A stretch of 40,072 nt of DNA, from the IMG/VR virus record IMGVR_UViG_3300038417_000606, positions 1 through 40,072 of that record; one strand, 5' to 3'. Under the pieces are notes generated by a model. That model was not told the origin of the DNA. It searched no databases and saw nothing but the letters and a program-made list of their open reading frames with translations. The DNA comes from a virus. A program made the translations under genes and the position numbers. Shown here piece by piece: positions 16,354 through 24,200 of the stretch (position 1 is the stretch's first letter; each line of letters opens with the position of its first letter).

Positions 16354-17345
16354 TGCATATTCTCTGTTGCTTCAATAGCCTGAAAGATTTCAAATGCTAT
16401 TTGTGGTACTATTGAGTTTCCAAGGGCTTTAAGTCTGTGAATCCTATCGGATACCCTTGCATCCACTCTACAAAGCTCAGTTGCAACTTCAACCCAATTC
16501 CTACTCCAAGTTTGTCCGCTACTATCTCCGATATCTTTGTTTTTCCACTTCCCCTTCGTCGATTTATGTACTCCTGGGAGCAACCCGCCGCTGTCTTGGC
16601 ATCGCTCACTTGGGGTGTAGGCAATAATTTTATTACTTCTGCCAATATCTTTCCGCCTTTTTTGTTCGGTCTGCTTCCTGGGCTTCCCGCTCTTGGCGTT
16701 GGAAGTAATCCGAATTCCATCGCTCTCAATTGGTCGTTCAGATTCAATGGCATTCCTCGATCTACCCTGCTCTGCATATTTTTCTTGGTTCGCTGTCCTC
16801 TGTGCATCTCGGTGTCTGGCGTTCGCAATAATCCAAATTCTGTCTCTCCGATGCGGAGCGTTTTTGGCACAAGCTGGAATAATAAACGGTTGTACTTCAT
16901 AGTCCTCTTTTTCCAAATCAGTGCAGACCTGCTCGAAGACCACTCCGTTTTGCAAAGTAAGTAACCCGCTAACATTCTCAGCGATGATCCATGTCGGTTG
17001 TATCTCTCGTATTGCTCGAAGCATCTCTGGCCAGAGATAGCGTTCGTCTTCTTTTCCTTTCCGTTTTCCTGCTTGGGAAAAGCTCTGACATGGAAATCCG
17101 CCTGTAAGAACGTCAATTGTTCCCCTGTATTGTGTTCCATCAAATTCTCGTATGTCTCTGTATCGTTTTGCATTCGGGAAGTTCTTTTCTAAAACTTTTG
17201 TGCAATAATTATCAATCTCAACTTGGAAAACATTTTCCCATCCTATTTCTTCTGCAGCAAGATCAAATCCACCCAGCCCATGAACAAGCTTCCATGTTTC
17301 ATTTATACTTTTCGTTTTGTGATTATTCTGGTGCGCCGTATTCAT
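16350..17345 (-). CDS. DNA (cytosine-5-) methyltransferase
   Basis: This enzyme transfers a methyl group from S-adenosylmethionine to C5 of cytosine in DNA. All key motifs are present in order: motif I HGLGGFDLAAE, motif IV GGFPCQSFSQAGKRKG with the catalytic Cys in PCQ, motif VI ENVSGL, motif VIII HRRDRIWIIA, and motif X LKALGNSIVPQIAFEIF. Between VIII and X lies a polar target-recognition region of about 110 residues. No restriction enzyme gene is nearby, so it is probably an orphan that masks phage DNA from host restriction. The frame is open to 17390, deep in the portal gene; I prefer the ATG at 17345, which gives 331 residues and a 23-base overlap. It sits between portal and minor head genes, an unusual place for a modification gene. 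Confidence 0.92.
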   Translation of the reverse strand: MNTAHQNNHKTKSINETWKLVHGLGGFDLAAEEIGWENVFQVEIDNYCTKVLEKNFPNAKRYRDIREFDGTQYRGTIDVLTGGFPCQSFSQAGKRKGKEDERYLWPEMLRAIREIQPTWIIAENVSGLLTLQNGVVFEQVCTDLEKEDYEVQPFIIPACAKNAPHRRDRIWIIANARHRDAQRTANQEKYAEQGRSRNAIESERPIESDGIRITSNAKSGKPRKQTEQKRRKDIGRSNKIIAYTPSERCQDSGGLLPGVHKSTKGKWKNKDIGDSSGQTWSRNWVEVATELCRVDARVSDRIHRLKALGNSIVPQIAFEIFQAIEATENMQ

Positions 17346-19122
17346 CAATAAGCTTCTTATCTTCTTCCGATAACTCAGGCGCTTGTTCATCGCCCGGCTT
17401 CTTCTCCGCTCCTGGCTGATTTTGTGCCAGTGTTGCTTGCTGTTGCATTTGCAATTGTGCCTGCTTCTCTTGTTGGTCCTGTTGTATTTGACCTTTATAA
17501 AACTGGCTTACTATGGTATTTGTGAGTGCAGGTAAATCAGCAATATCTTTACCGTTCACCAAGATTCCAGTCTTGACTTTCTCTTTGCCTTCTTCTACTA
17601 ATTGTTCGTTTAGTGTTGATGTCGTTTCAAGTCTTATCTTATTGAGTTCATATTTCAGTTTCAAATCTTCTGAAGCTAAACCTTTGAATTCCGCATGGAT
17701 AGGAAGCTTTGTTATTTCCTTCCAGATATTCCTTCCCTCTGAGTTTGTTTGATTGATTACATCCTGCATATGAATAAGAAATGTATTTAGTCCGGGGTCT
17801 TGAGATTGCTTCCATATTCCATCCTGAGCAGGTTCGGTTATACTCGCTGGTTTCACTGCATCTCTTAAAGTGGGCATACCTGAGAGATTAGGATTTGTTC
17901 CGGCCAACGCATAGAATATTGTATTGTAAAGAGAGATGCCCGTATAGAATTCGAGTTCTTTCGGATTAGAGAATATGTTTATCCAGTCCGCTTTTCCATC
18001 TTTTGGTAAACCGATAATTGGGATTCGATATTTATCACCTACTCCGGTCATCGATGCCCACAATAGCTTTTTGACAAGTTCCGGTAATCGCTGGTTATTC
18101 ATTCCATCGCCGGATAATGTCATAAGTCCATGCGGCATTCTATTTCTTGTTACGTTGCTTGCATTGTAGGTCAGGAAGTTCATCATAGTTGCTACGGTGT
18201 TAAGCGCTTGCTCAACTACACTATAACCTTTTGCCCAGTGATACCAATCAGACCGCATGAAGAAGTGTTCTTTGTTTATTCGGTCCCTAGATGCTCCAAG
18301 TGGTTTGGCAGTTTTGTTTGCTTCACTTATATCTTTTTCATCTAGTACGTTTTTATTCCCTCCGATTACCTTCTGACCGTTGAGAACCATGATATATTCA
18401 TATCGTGCTTTCTCTACCTCGAGTTCTTTGTAGTTGTCATTGAATATCATATCATCATCGTATCGAATAGGAATCTGTCTCACCTTTGATACAGTATGAT
18501 ACCATATTGAGGGATCTTGTAGCTGTAAACCTATCGGTGCATTGAGTCCATCGCGCAATGTTTCGGTCGTAATGTCATCAAGATCAATGAAGTCTGCGTA
18601 TGCTTCTCCAAGAAATTTGACCAAAGAAGGCTGATCATCTCCTGCTGGGAAAAAGAATTTTTCAACTAATCTTATCTCCCATTCGACTAATTCTTCTTTT
18701 TCTTTTTTTGTTGGTTGATGTAGCGGGTTATCAAATGCAAATGCCAATCCTACTTCTTTACCGAATTGCTTCCGGCTTGCTGGGACTCCATAACTTGTGA
18801 ATTGATGTCTCCTGAGACTCTTCACCATCAACGGTGCTTCTGCTGCACCGGCTCGGCGTAAATAATAAACAGGTACTCGTTGGTTTGGGATTAATCTATC
18901 TTTACCGAGATCCGATTTTGTTCCTTCCGTCTGATCAATCATATACGCCAAGAGATTGTCTACCGTAACTTGGAGTTCTTCGAATCTCTTTGAATCTTGA
19001 TTATACTTATCGGATAATTCTTTGTCCTGGTCAAGTCTTTCGAATAGTGCTGGATTAGCCTTGACAAGTTGATCTAGAAGATGAAGCGGATTGACAGGAA
19101 GAGATAGGTTCATGCTTTCCAT
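17323..19122 (-). CDS. Portal protein
   Basis: This 599-residue protein probably forms the dodecameric portal through which DNA enters and leaves the head. Evidence is its length, its place upstream of the minor head gene, the helical middle (ALNTVATMMNFLTYNASNVT; LAGTNPNLSGMPTLRDAVKP) and the Gln-rich C-terminal tail (QQEKQAQLQMQQQATLAQNQ) ending in an acidic stretch, a common portal layout. No signal peptide or catalytic motif is present. The ATG at 19122 follows the preceding gene by 12 bases with a GAGG-type site nearby. The end overlaps the start of the methyltransferase gene. The call is by context and shape rather than a strict motif. Confidence 0.7.
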   Translation of the reverse strand: MESMNLSLPVNPLHLLDQLVKANPALFERLDQDKELSDKYNQDSKRFEELQVTVDNLLAYMIDQTEGTKSDLGKDRLIPNQRVPVYYLRRAGAAEAPLMVKSLRRHQFTSYGVPASRKQFGKEVGLAFAFDNPLHQPTKKEKEELVEWEIRLVEKFFFPAGDDQPSLVKFLGEAYADFIDLDDITTETLRDGLNAPIGLQLQDPSIWYHTVSKVRQIPIRYDDDMIFNDNYKELEVEKARYEYIMVLNGQKVIGGNKNVLDEKDISEANKTAKPLGASRDRINKEHFFMRSDWYHWAKGYSVVEQALNTVATMMNFLTYNASNVTRNRMPHGLMTLSGDGMNNQRLPELVKKLLWASMTGVGDKYRIPIIGLPKDGKADWINIFSNPKELEFYTGISLYNTIFYALAGTNPNLSGMPTLRDAVKPASITEPAQDGIWKQSQDPGLNTFLIHMQDVINQTNSEGRNIWKEITKLPIHAEFKGLASEDLKLKYELNKIRLETTSTLNEQLVEEGKEKVKTGILVNGKDIADLPALTNTIVSQFYKGQIQQDQQEKQAQLQMQQQATLAQNQPGAEKKPGDEQAPELSEEDKKLIDEYGAPE

Positions 19123-19134
19123 AGGGTGGCCTCT

Positions 19135-19767
19135 TTATGATTCAATATCTTTCTCCCCTATAGGTTTTGAAGTGAGATGCGGTTCTACTTCGATGCCCTT
19201 TAGCTCTTTTTGAATCTGTTGAATGATAATCAATAACTCATCCTTTTGCAAGTTATATTTTTGAAGCATGACTTTTTCAGGTATCTTATTTTCGGATATT
19301 ATATCCTGCATAATATGGAACTTCTGGATTTCTTTTAATAGTCTCTCAAACTCCAGATTATGCATATCGTGATGAATGATAGTTCTGTCAATTATCCCAT
19401 CAATTTGTTCGTGTTTGTCTTTGAATCTTTTGTAAAATGATTCCTTGAATATCGTTTTAAATATCTTTGTAAGAACTTTTCCTGAAGATCTTCTTTCAAG
19501 ATATTCCCGAAAACTAATAGGCCGCCATGCTTCCTCACTGATAAAGTTCTTGTGTGTAGTTAATGCGACAATCTCAAATGTATTGTCTGTTCGTAAATTG
19601 TCACCATATTCCTTCTTTATTCTTTCGATTAGTTTTCCAACTTTCTCTATCGCTCTTAAATATGTCTTTATTGATTCGACTGCAATTCGGTAAATATTCT
19701 CCTTTGCTTCTCTTTCGATATCTGTTTTGCGATGAAGTTCAGCTATCTTGCGTTTGCTTTGTGACAT
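19135..19767 (-). CDS. Hypothetical helical protein upstream of portal
   Basis: This 210-residue protein is rich in Lys, Glu and Ile and appears almost wholly helical, with coiled-coil-like stretches (EAKENIYRIAVESIKTYLRA; near the C-terminus KDELLIIIQQIQKELKG). No catalytic motif is visible. It is just upstream of the portal gene and could be a structural or chaperone protein; no family is recognised. Confidence 0.6.
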   Translation of the reverse strand: MSQSKRKIAELHRKTDIEREAKENIYRIAVESIKTYLRAIEKVGKLIERIKKEYGDNLRTDNTFEIVALTTHKNFISEEAWRPISFREYLERRSSGKVLTKIFKTIFKESFYKRFKDKHEQIDGIIDRTIIHHDMHNLEFERLLKEIQKFHIMQDIISENKIPEKVMLQKYNLQKDELLIIIQQIQKELKGIEVEPHLTSKPIGEKDIES

Positions 19768-19797
19768 GGTTTTATCCTTTAATGTAAGAAAACAATA

Positions 19798-20745
19798 TTA
19801 TGTTCCTGTCTTTCTAAATTCATAAAACTTCGAAATAGATTTTTCCGGTTGTACAATTTCTGCCATAGGATCAGGTTGCTGATTGATGAGATAATTACTT
19901 ACATGGGTGTAGATTTCTGTTGTCTTTACATTCGCATGACCGAGCATTTCCTGAATTATTCTTATATCAACCCTTTGCTCTAATAAATATGTTGCGTATG
20001 AGTGCCTAAAAACATGGGGATGAAAATGTATTGATTGAATGGGATAATTTATTTTTTGTAATTCTTCTCGCAAATAATCATCCAATTTTGTAGTAATCCT
20101 ATAAATCGTATCTGGACTGATGTAGTGACCTACTTTTTCGCCAGGGAATAAATATTTAGAGAATCTTTTTCTCTCTGGTAGCGATTTCCAATGTTCATAT
20201 AAAAGCGGTATGATTGAATCTCTCAAAGGAACAATCTTATCTTTGCCACCCTTCCCTCTGCGAATAGTAATAATTTTACGTTCCTTGCAGATATTGCCCC
20301 TTTCAATCTTGCACAGTTCGGTTAATCTGATACCCGTAGAATAAAATACTCCTATGACCGCCTTTTCAGTCCAGTTAGTAATTCTATTAAATGCTAATTT
20401 GATGTATTCATGCGGGATAACTTCGGGTAACTTTCTTTTGACCTTTGGTTTTTTGATCCCGTCAAATTTGTGAGGTTGTCGCGGCGGAACTTCTAAATAA
20501 TAAAAACGCATAGCCCAAAAACATTGCAATTCTTTTGAAATACCCCTTTCATGGCCTACCCATGCAAGGAAAGTGATAATATCTTCCTTGTTTATATTTT
20601 GTGGGTGATCCCGTAAATGTTCCGATTGTGAGAAATACCAACATGCTGTCTTCCAACCTGCTCGATAGGAATCATAAGTTTGTGGTGATAAATTCCTTTG
20701 CTCAATCAATGTCTTTAATTCTATGAAAATGCTCTCAGACTTCAT
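19798..20745 (-). CDS. int: Tyrosine site-specific recombinase (integrase)
   Basis: This 315-residue enzyme cuts and joins DNA through a 3'-phosphotyrosine. The N-terminal SAM-like core-binding domain (about 1-100: SPQTYDSYRAGWKTACWYF) is followed by the catalytic domain with Arg in STGIRLTELC, Lys in RRGKGGKDK, HxxR in HPHVFRHSYATYLLE, the second His in EMLGHANVKTT, and the nucleophile Tyr in EIYTHV. All six catalytic positions appear intact. It lacks the extra helix typical of integron integrases. AAGGTG precedes the ATG at 20745. Lying in the middle of the structural genes rather than at an edge, it could be the phage integrase or belong to the inserted block on its right. An attachment site was not found. 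Confidence 0.9.
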   Translation of the reverse strand: MKSESIFIELKTLIEQRNLSPQTYDSYRAGWKTACWYFSQSEHLRDHPQNINKEDIITFLAWVGHERGISKELQCFWAMRFYYLEVPPRQPHKFDGIKKPKVKRKLPEVIPHEYIKLAFNRITNWTEKAVIGVFYSTGIRLTELCKIERGNICKERKIITIRRGKGGKDKIVPLRDSIIPLLYEHWKSLPERKRFSKYLFPGEKVGHYISPDTIYRITTKLDDYLREELQKINYPIQSIHFHPHVFRHSYATYLLEQRVDIRIIQEMLGHANVKTTEIYTHVSNYLINQQPDPMAEIVQPEKSISKFYEFRKTGT

Positions 20746-20797
20746 TCCCAATCACCTTGATTTTATTTGATGATTTTATTGTGCGTTGTAATAATTG

Positions 20798-21418
20798 TTA
20801 GCCAGTCACGCCCTCAAAGAGCATTTGCTGGTGAGCTATCTTTCTTTCCACGGTTACAATCGTATCGTTGTGATTCCCGCCGTGTGCTACCAATAAAATT
20901 TCTTCCATCTTAAATCCTCTGTTTAGTCCAAATCCATTTGAGTTCCATCCGCAACATATTACCAGTCCACCAAGTTTTATTTTGTAGGCAAGTTTATCTT
21001 TTATCTTGTACCATCCCTGTGCGTCCTCTGTTTCCATTTTCCGCCCTACTCCCTCGTAACATTCTTTAATCTGCCTTGCAGAATACGGCGGGTCAAATAT
21101 CACACCCTCTACGTCTTGCGGTATCACATCGGCAAATTCCTCTGCGTCCAAATGGTACGCGGTGGGCTTCTCTGGGTTTAAATCATTCGTGGTTTCCGCT
21201 GGGGAATTTTCACCAGCAAATGGATCAATCCAACCAAGACCATTTCCAACGTATCGTTTTATCAAACTCCCTATCGGTTCAATCAAAAATGTGTGTTTGT
21301 TCGGCATAGCCCATTGTCTTGTAAAACGGGCGTGCTGGCTAACCATGTGCTCAATTTGACGGAATGAGCCTTGGTCATTAAGCCGTTCTTGTAATATGTT
21401 TTTAGATTCGGTATTCAT
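20798..21418 (-). CDS. DPPY-motif DNA methyltransferase-like protein
   Basis: This 206-residue protein has the amino-methyltransferase catalytic motif in VIFDPPYSARQIKECYEG (DPPY at about 112-115) and a later strand-turn pattern LGGLVICCGWNSNGFGLNRG. The N-terminal part has GNGLGWIDPFAGENSPAETT (about 74-93), a plausible AdoMet-site region. It is shorter than full restriction-system methyltransferases and matches small phage methylases that act alone on adenine or cytosine amino groups. Base use is visibly richer in G and C than the flanking genes. It sits between the integrase and a zinc-ribbon gene in a block of foreign look. Substrate base and target site cannot be read. Confidence 0.75.
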   Translation of the reverse strand: MNTESKNILQERLNDQGSFRQIEHMVSQHARFTRQWAMPNKHTFLIEPIGSLIKRYVGNGLGWIDPFAGENSPAETTNDLNPEKPTAYHLDAEEFADVIPQDVEGVIFDPPYSARQIKECYEGVGRKMETEDAQGWYKIKDKLAYKIKLGGLVICCGWNSNGFGLNRGFKMEEILLVAHGGNHNDTIVTVERKIAHQQMLFEGVTG

Positions 21419-21457
21419 CGTCTGTTAAAATTTTCAGTACCGCAAATTAGCACCGCC

Positions 21458-21742
21458 GTTAAACGGGCACTCGTGCAACGCGTGATTGCTCTTTCTTTGG
21501 ATGACTTTCTCTTATCAATGAATCAGAATCGAATCTTTTTTTACAGTAAGTGCAATGGAAATGTGCGGCGTTTCCATAAGGCACATATTGGTATATGACT
21601 TTTTTCTTGTGGCAGTATGGGCATCTCTGATACAACAAGGGGCCGCTGCCCCATCCACTACCTTTTGTTCTTGACATATATTCTTCTTTCTATAAAGTTC
21701 GCAATCACAAACAGCGTTGCTCTCGTAAGATGCCCGTTTAAC
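21458..21742. repeat. 12-base inverted repeat bracketing the zinc-ribbon gene
   Basis: GTTAAACGGGCA at 21458-21469 and its exact reverse complement TGCCCGTTTAAC at 21731-21742 surround the zinc-ribbon gene. The ends carry GTTAAAC/GTTTAAC, which fit the consensus GTTRRRY/RYYYAAC of integron-type core sites. The match is short, so recombination at these sites is a suggestion, not a conclusion. Confidence 0.5.
21459..21677 (-). CDS. Small zinc-ribbon protein
   Basis: This 72-residue basic protein contains CPYCHKKKVIYQ, then HFHCTYCKKRF: a CxxC...CxxC zinc ribbon (about residues 19-22 and 38-41). Gly and Ser residues dominate the N-terminus. It may bind nucleic acid. It ends in the same 12-base GTTAAACGGGCA sequence that appears inverted at 21731-21742, upstream of its start, so the gene is bracketed by a short inverted repeat. 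Confidence 0.6.
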   Translation of the reverse strand: MSRTKGSGWGSGPLLYQRCPYCHKKKVIYQYVPYGNAAHFHCTYCKKRFDSDSLIRESHPKKEQSRVARVPV

Positions 21743-21876
21743 AGTCCGCGCTACCGCTTCGTTAAGAAATCGCCACTCGTTGCACTCGTGCCGATTAACT
21801 CAGCGCTCAAAATGCGGAATGAGAGATAAAATCCAATTAAGCATCTCTCACCGCATTTTAGCGCGGACTGTTTCGG
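21736..21876. repeat. 141-base palindromic block, attC-like in outline
   Basis: A perfect 14-base inverted repeat (21740-21753 AACAGTCCGCGCTA and 21859-21872) encloses a second, imperfect hairpin with long arms (21803-21864, GCGCT...AAAATGCGG pairing with CCGCATTTTAGCGC and further with ATGAGAGAT/ATCTCTCA). The outer end has GTTTAAC; the other end reads GTTTCGG, which departs from the core consensus. The size is at the upper limit for integron attC sites. It may instead be a mobile palindromic repeat. Confidence 0.5.
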
Positions 21877-22020
21877 CAGTCGCAAGCGAAGCGATGAGAC
21901 GAACCAGCTTTCGGCACTTGTCAGGCAGTGTCGATCTTTGTTCGTCTCATCGAAAACTCTTCACTTGCTAAATGATTTATAGATTTATTCATAATCATTT
22001 CTGCCGAAACGTGGCGTCGG
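21870..22020. repeat. Second nested palindromic block
   Basis: GTTTCGGCAG (21870-21879) is repeated inverted at 22011-22020. Inside it, CGATGAGACGAAC (21892-21904) pairs perfectly with GTTCGTCTCATCG (21940-21952). It shares the GTTTCGG edge with the first block, so the two appear to be tandem, related units. The remaining bases to 22119 are GC-rich and hold no supported gene. Confidence 0.5.
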
Positions 22021-22119
22021 CTTCGCCTCTGTTTTCGCAATGCGCGCCGCGCTTCGCTTGCGCTGCGAACCTCGGTTCAAGTTCACTCGCAATCAAAGTG
22101 CGATAAAGCCGCACTTTTC

Positions 22120-22251
22120 TTACGCTCGTGCCGTCGAACCATCGTTCTTTCTTGGTGAATTTACTTTTATCAATATCCACATCATAAGACCTGCCAATAT
22201 CAAATAAATGATCAATACTACCATTTTCCAGGTCTCATATATATTCCACAT
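22120..22251 (-). CDS. 43-residue membrane peptide with block-derived C-terminus
   Basis: The ATG at 22251 has GGAG about 10 bases upstream. The product has one transmembrane helix (WKMVVLIIYLILAGLMMWIL) and a short polar tail ending NDGSTARA. The last codons lie in the GC-rich palindromic block, while the helix lies in AT-rich phage-like DNA, so the original tail may have been replaced when the block arrived. Confidence 0.5.
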   Translation of the reverse strand: MWNIYETWKMVVLIIYLILAGLMMWILIKVNSPRKNDGSTARA

Positions 22252-22256
22252 GTATT

Positions 22257-22592
22257 TCAATCTCCGAAATGAAGAGAATCTTTTTGTGATCCATCTTCAT
22301 TCATTAATCCTAGGGAAGAGCTTTCTATTATCATCATTTTCCAATCTGCATATTCTGATTCTCCTAAAACTCCAGGGTTGCCGATAAATAATACTAGTAA
22401 GTCATATTCTTCATCATCAAGTGGTACTGGATCATCTTCATATCTTAATTTCTCGAGTATTGCGGATTGTGTCGGAGTTTTTGTAGGATCTTTCTTCTCC
22501 TGCTCTTTCATTTGTTCAACAAGATGCAGGAAGTCTTCGCAGAGATGCATGAGTTTTTTGTCATCACCGAATATGTTGCGGTCGTTTGGCAT
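22257..22592 (-). CDS. Hypothetical acidic protein
   Basis: This 111-residue acidic protein is helical in its N-terminal half (LMHLCEDFLHLVEQMKEQEK) and has a middle segment rich in Asp and Glu (RYEDDPVPLDDEEYDLLVLF). There is no membrane segment. It begins directly after the stop of the gene at 22593, which suggests coupling. No family is recognised. Confidence 0.55.
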   Translation of the reverse strand: MPNDRNIFGDDKKLMHLCEDFLHLVEQMKEQEKKDPTKTPTQSAILEKLRYEDDPVPLDDEEYDLLVLFIGNPGVLGESEYADWKMMIIESSSLGLMNEDGSQKDSLHFGD

Positions 22593-22898
22593 TTATTCAA
22601 TATCTTTATCGAAATATCTCCATCCCTGAAATCCCTTCATTGGAATTGGAGTTTTGAGGTTGTGGATTTCTGGCTTCATGTAAATCTTCCCAATCTCCAG
22701 GTATAATACCTCATGGTATGCTCTGATTGCTTTATTCCAAACAAAATATATTCGTTCTGGAGTACTAACTGGCAGTTTATTAAGTGTCCAGTAATAACAA
22801 ATATCTTTCTCGCCATTTGCTATACGATTCTCCACTTCTTTTTCTTCTGCTTCAACTTGAGCGAGTCTGTTTTTGGGGATTGTTACGACGATGTTCAT
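22593..22898 (-). CDS. Hypothetical protein, partner of the ASCH gene
   Basis: This 101-residue protein has a helical N-terminal part (RLAQVEAEEKEVENRIANGE) followed by a compact part with aromatic residues (CYYWTLNKLPVSTPERIYFV; FQGWRYFDKD). Its start overlaps the end of the ASCH-domain gene by 4 bases (ATGA). The order and motif style (WTLNKLP, ERIYFV) resemble small phage proteins with ASCH-like beta-barrel folds, but this is not certain. Confidence 0.55.
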   Translation of the reverse strand: MNIVVTIPKNRLAQVEAEEKEVENRIANGEKDICYYWTLNKLPVSTPERIYFVWNKAIRAYHEVLYLEIGKIYMKPEIHNLKTPIPMKGFQGWRYFDKDIE

Positions 22899-23554
22899 TT
22901 TATCCTCTTGAATTCAATAACGAATACCCAGGGGTTTTTATCCCAGCCATAGTTCCGATCTCCATTAATATCGTCCCAGAGAAAAGAAAATTCGTTTTGA
23001 AACTGTTGTAAAGGTCTCTTTGTTCCATCTGGATTCGTTACATATCGACATCTTAACTTCGCATGAGATTTATCTTGATTCCAGAATCCCGCAATTATTC
23101 CTTCCGCTTTCGCATCATCTTCTGATATAGCTTGCACCCGTTCAACTCGAATATTTGTTATCTCAAGAGTGATACGGCTTAACTTTCTCGGCATGTGAAT
23201 GCTTGGCTTCCACCTTGGTTCATGTTTATATCCCGCCTCTTTCGCGGATCCGCCATTTGCTTTGTAGATTGCATGGTCGCACCAATCATTATTGAATGAT
23301 TCCCTAACCCAAAGATGTCCGCCGATTCTACCGTAAGGAAACTCTCTTTTTCTTTTAAGGCTGCCATGAAAGTCTGGGTCTTTTGAATTAAAGAAATTCC
23401 ATCCGAGTAAACTTCCATCAGGATTAAATATCTTTTCGCAATTATCCCATATTTCCGGTGGCTGTGGATTTATTATTCGTCTTGTCTGGGTCTTTATTCC
23501 GGCCAATATCGCTCGAATCATTGGAGCAGAGAAGATTATCGGATGTTCGTTCAT
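22895..23554 (-). CDS. ASCH-domain-like phage protein
   Basis: This 219-residue protein matches the phage ASCH-like group, whose RNA-binding beta-barrel resembles PUA domains. Typical pieces are IIFSAPMIRAILAGIKTQTR at the N-terminus, GGHLWVRESF in the middle, and RITLEITNIRVERVQAISED followed by AKAEGI. The C-terminal part ends with FLWDDINGDRNYGWDKNPWV. I chose the ATG at 23554, with AGGAG just upstream; the frame stays open to 23797 but the extra residues overlap other sequence and lack a ribosome site. Molecular role unknown; RNA binding is inferred from the fold. Confidence 0.75.
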   Translation of the reverse strand: MNEHPIIFSAPMIRAILAGIKTQTRRIINPQPPEIWDNCEKIFNPDGSLLGWNFFNSKDPDFHGSLKRKREFPYGRIGGHLWVRESFNNDWCDHAIYKANGGSAKEAGYKHEPRWKPSIHMPRKLSRITLEITNIRVERVQAISEDDAKAEGIIAGFWNQDKSHAKLRCRYVTNPDGTKRPLQQFQNEFSFLWDDINGDRNYGWDKNPWVFVIEFKRIK

Positions 23555-23684
23555 TTGCTTCTCCTGATTCGCTTCTTGGTTGGTAGTAAGGTCGAGAAGG
23601 AGATGGAAAGTTGCCGTTTTTCTATTTCCCGCGTTTTCGCAATGCAGACTTTTCCCATGCCTATTTTCACATAGATGGGGTTTT

Positions 23685-23900
23685 TTAGTTTTCGGTTGCA
23701 GCGGTTGCAAGTTGTTGGCATGATCGGTTATCCTTTGCGATTTCGTTCTGTTTTGTTGCTGGAAGAAAATGTCCTTCAAGCCTATCCCATAAGTCAATCA
23801 AACATTCTGCACAAATCATTTTTTGACTATCTTTCATCGGAACAACTTCTTTTATCTCTCCACACCAATTGCATTTTCCAATGACTTTGATTTCTTCCAT
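23685..23900 (-). CDS. Small CxxC protein
   Basis: This 71-residue protein has CNWCGEIKEVVPM and then ICAECLIDLWDRLEGHF: two CxxC pairs about 20 residues apart, a typical zinc ribbon. The tail is polar. It is coupled in spacing with the gene at 23924, and the ATG has GAGGTGAAAC upstream. It probably binds zinc and perhaps nucleic acid. Confidence 0.6.
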   Translation of the reverse strand: MEEIKVIGKCNWCGEIKEVVPMKDSQKMICAECLIDLWDRLEGHFLPATKQNEIAKDNRSCQQLATAATEN

Positions 23901-23923
23901 AGTTTCACCTCTTAATGATAAAA

Positions 23924-24109
23924 TTAACTGCTATCGCCTTTCTCCGTATCTTCCAGAATTAACTTCCTGATATAAGCCGATTCTGTGATCTCGATTTTTT
24001 GTTGTTTGCTCAATTGAGCTAATCTTTTTTGAAATTTCGTATATTCTTCATTCGATATACTTGATTGAAGAGTCTTCTTTGCTTTGCCATTCTTGGGTGT
24101 GTTCGCCAT
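23924..24109 (-). CDS. Possible ribbon-helix-helix DNA-binding protein
   Basis: This 61-residue protein has a short basic start (NGKAKKTLQSSIS) and then a helical unit (NEEYTKFQKRLAQLSKQQKI) followed by ESAYIRKLILEDTEKGDSS. The pattern of a short strand followed by two helices with SAYIRKLI is like MobC or RHH regulators. Size and charge fit a small dimeric DNA-binding protein. Confidence 0.5.
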   Translation of the reverse strand: MANTPKNGKAKKTLQSSISNEEYTKFQKRLAQLSKQQKIEITESAYIRKLILEDTEKGDSS

Positions 24110-24200
24110 AGTTTGAACTATCCTTTTCTTGTCCTATTATGATTCAATGTAGAATATTAACCTTTAATATGCAACAGTACCGGATAATAATTTTCATTAT

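Noticed and set aside
16409-17173. A 254-residue frame on the minus strand inside the cytosine methyltransferase gene
   Set aside because: It overlaps the true methyltransferase frame, which carries all catalytic motifs. It has no ribosome site or family pattern.
19798-20745. The recombinase as an integron integrase
   Set aside because: The IntI-specific extra helix between the catalytic boxes is absent. It fits general phage-type tyrosine recombinases.
21995-22180. A 61-residue frame in the GC-rich palindromic block
   Set aside because: It lies in repeat-like sequence, is basic and low in structure, and conflicts with the small membrane gene at 22120 that has a good ribosome site.
23551-23658. 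A 35-residue basic frame whose stop overlaps the ASCH gene start
   Set aside because: Its ribosome site is weak, it has no recognisable pattern, and the overlap alone could be chance. Left out of the gene list.
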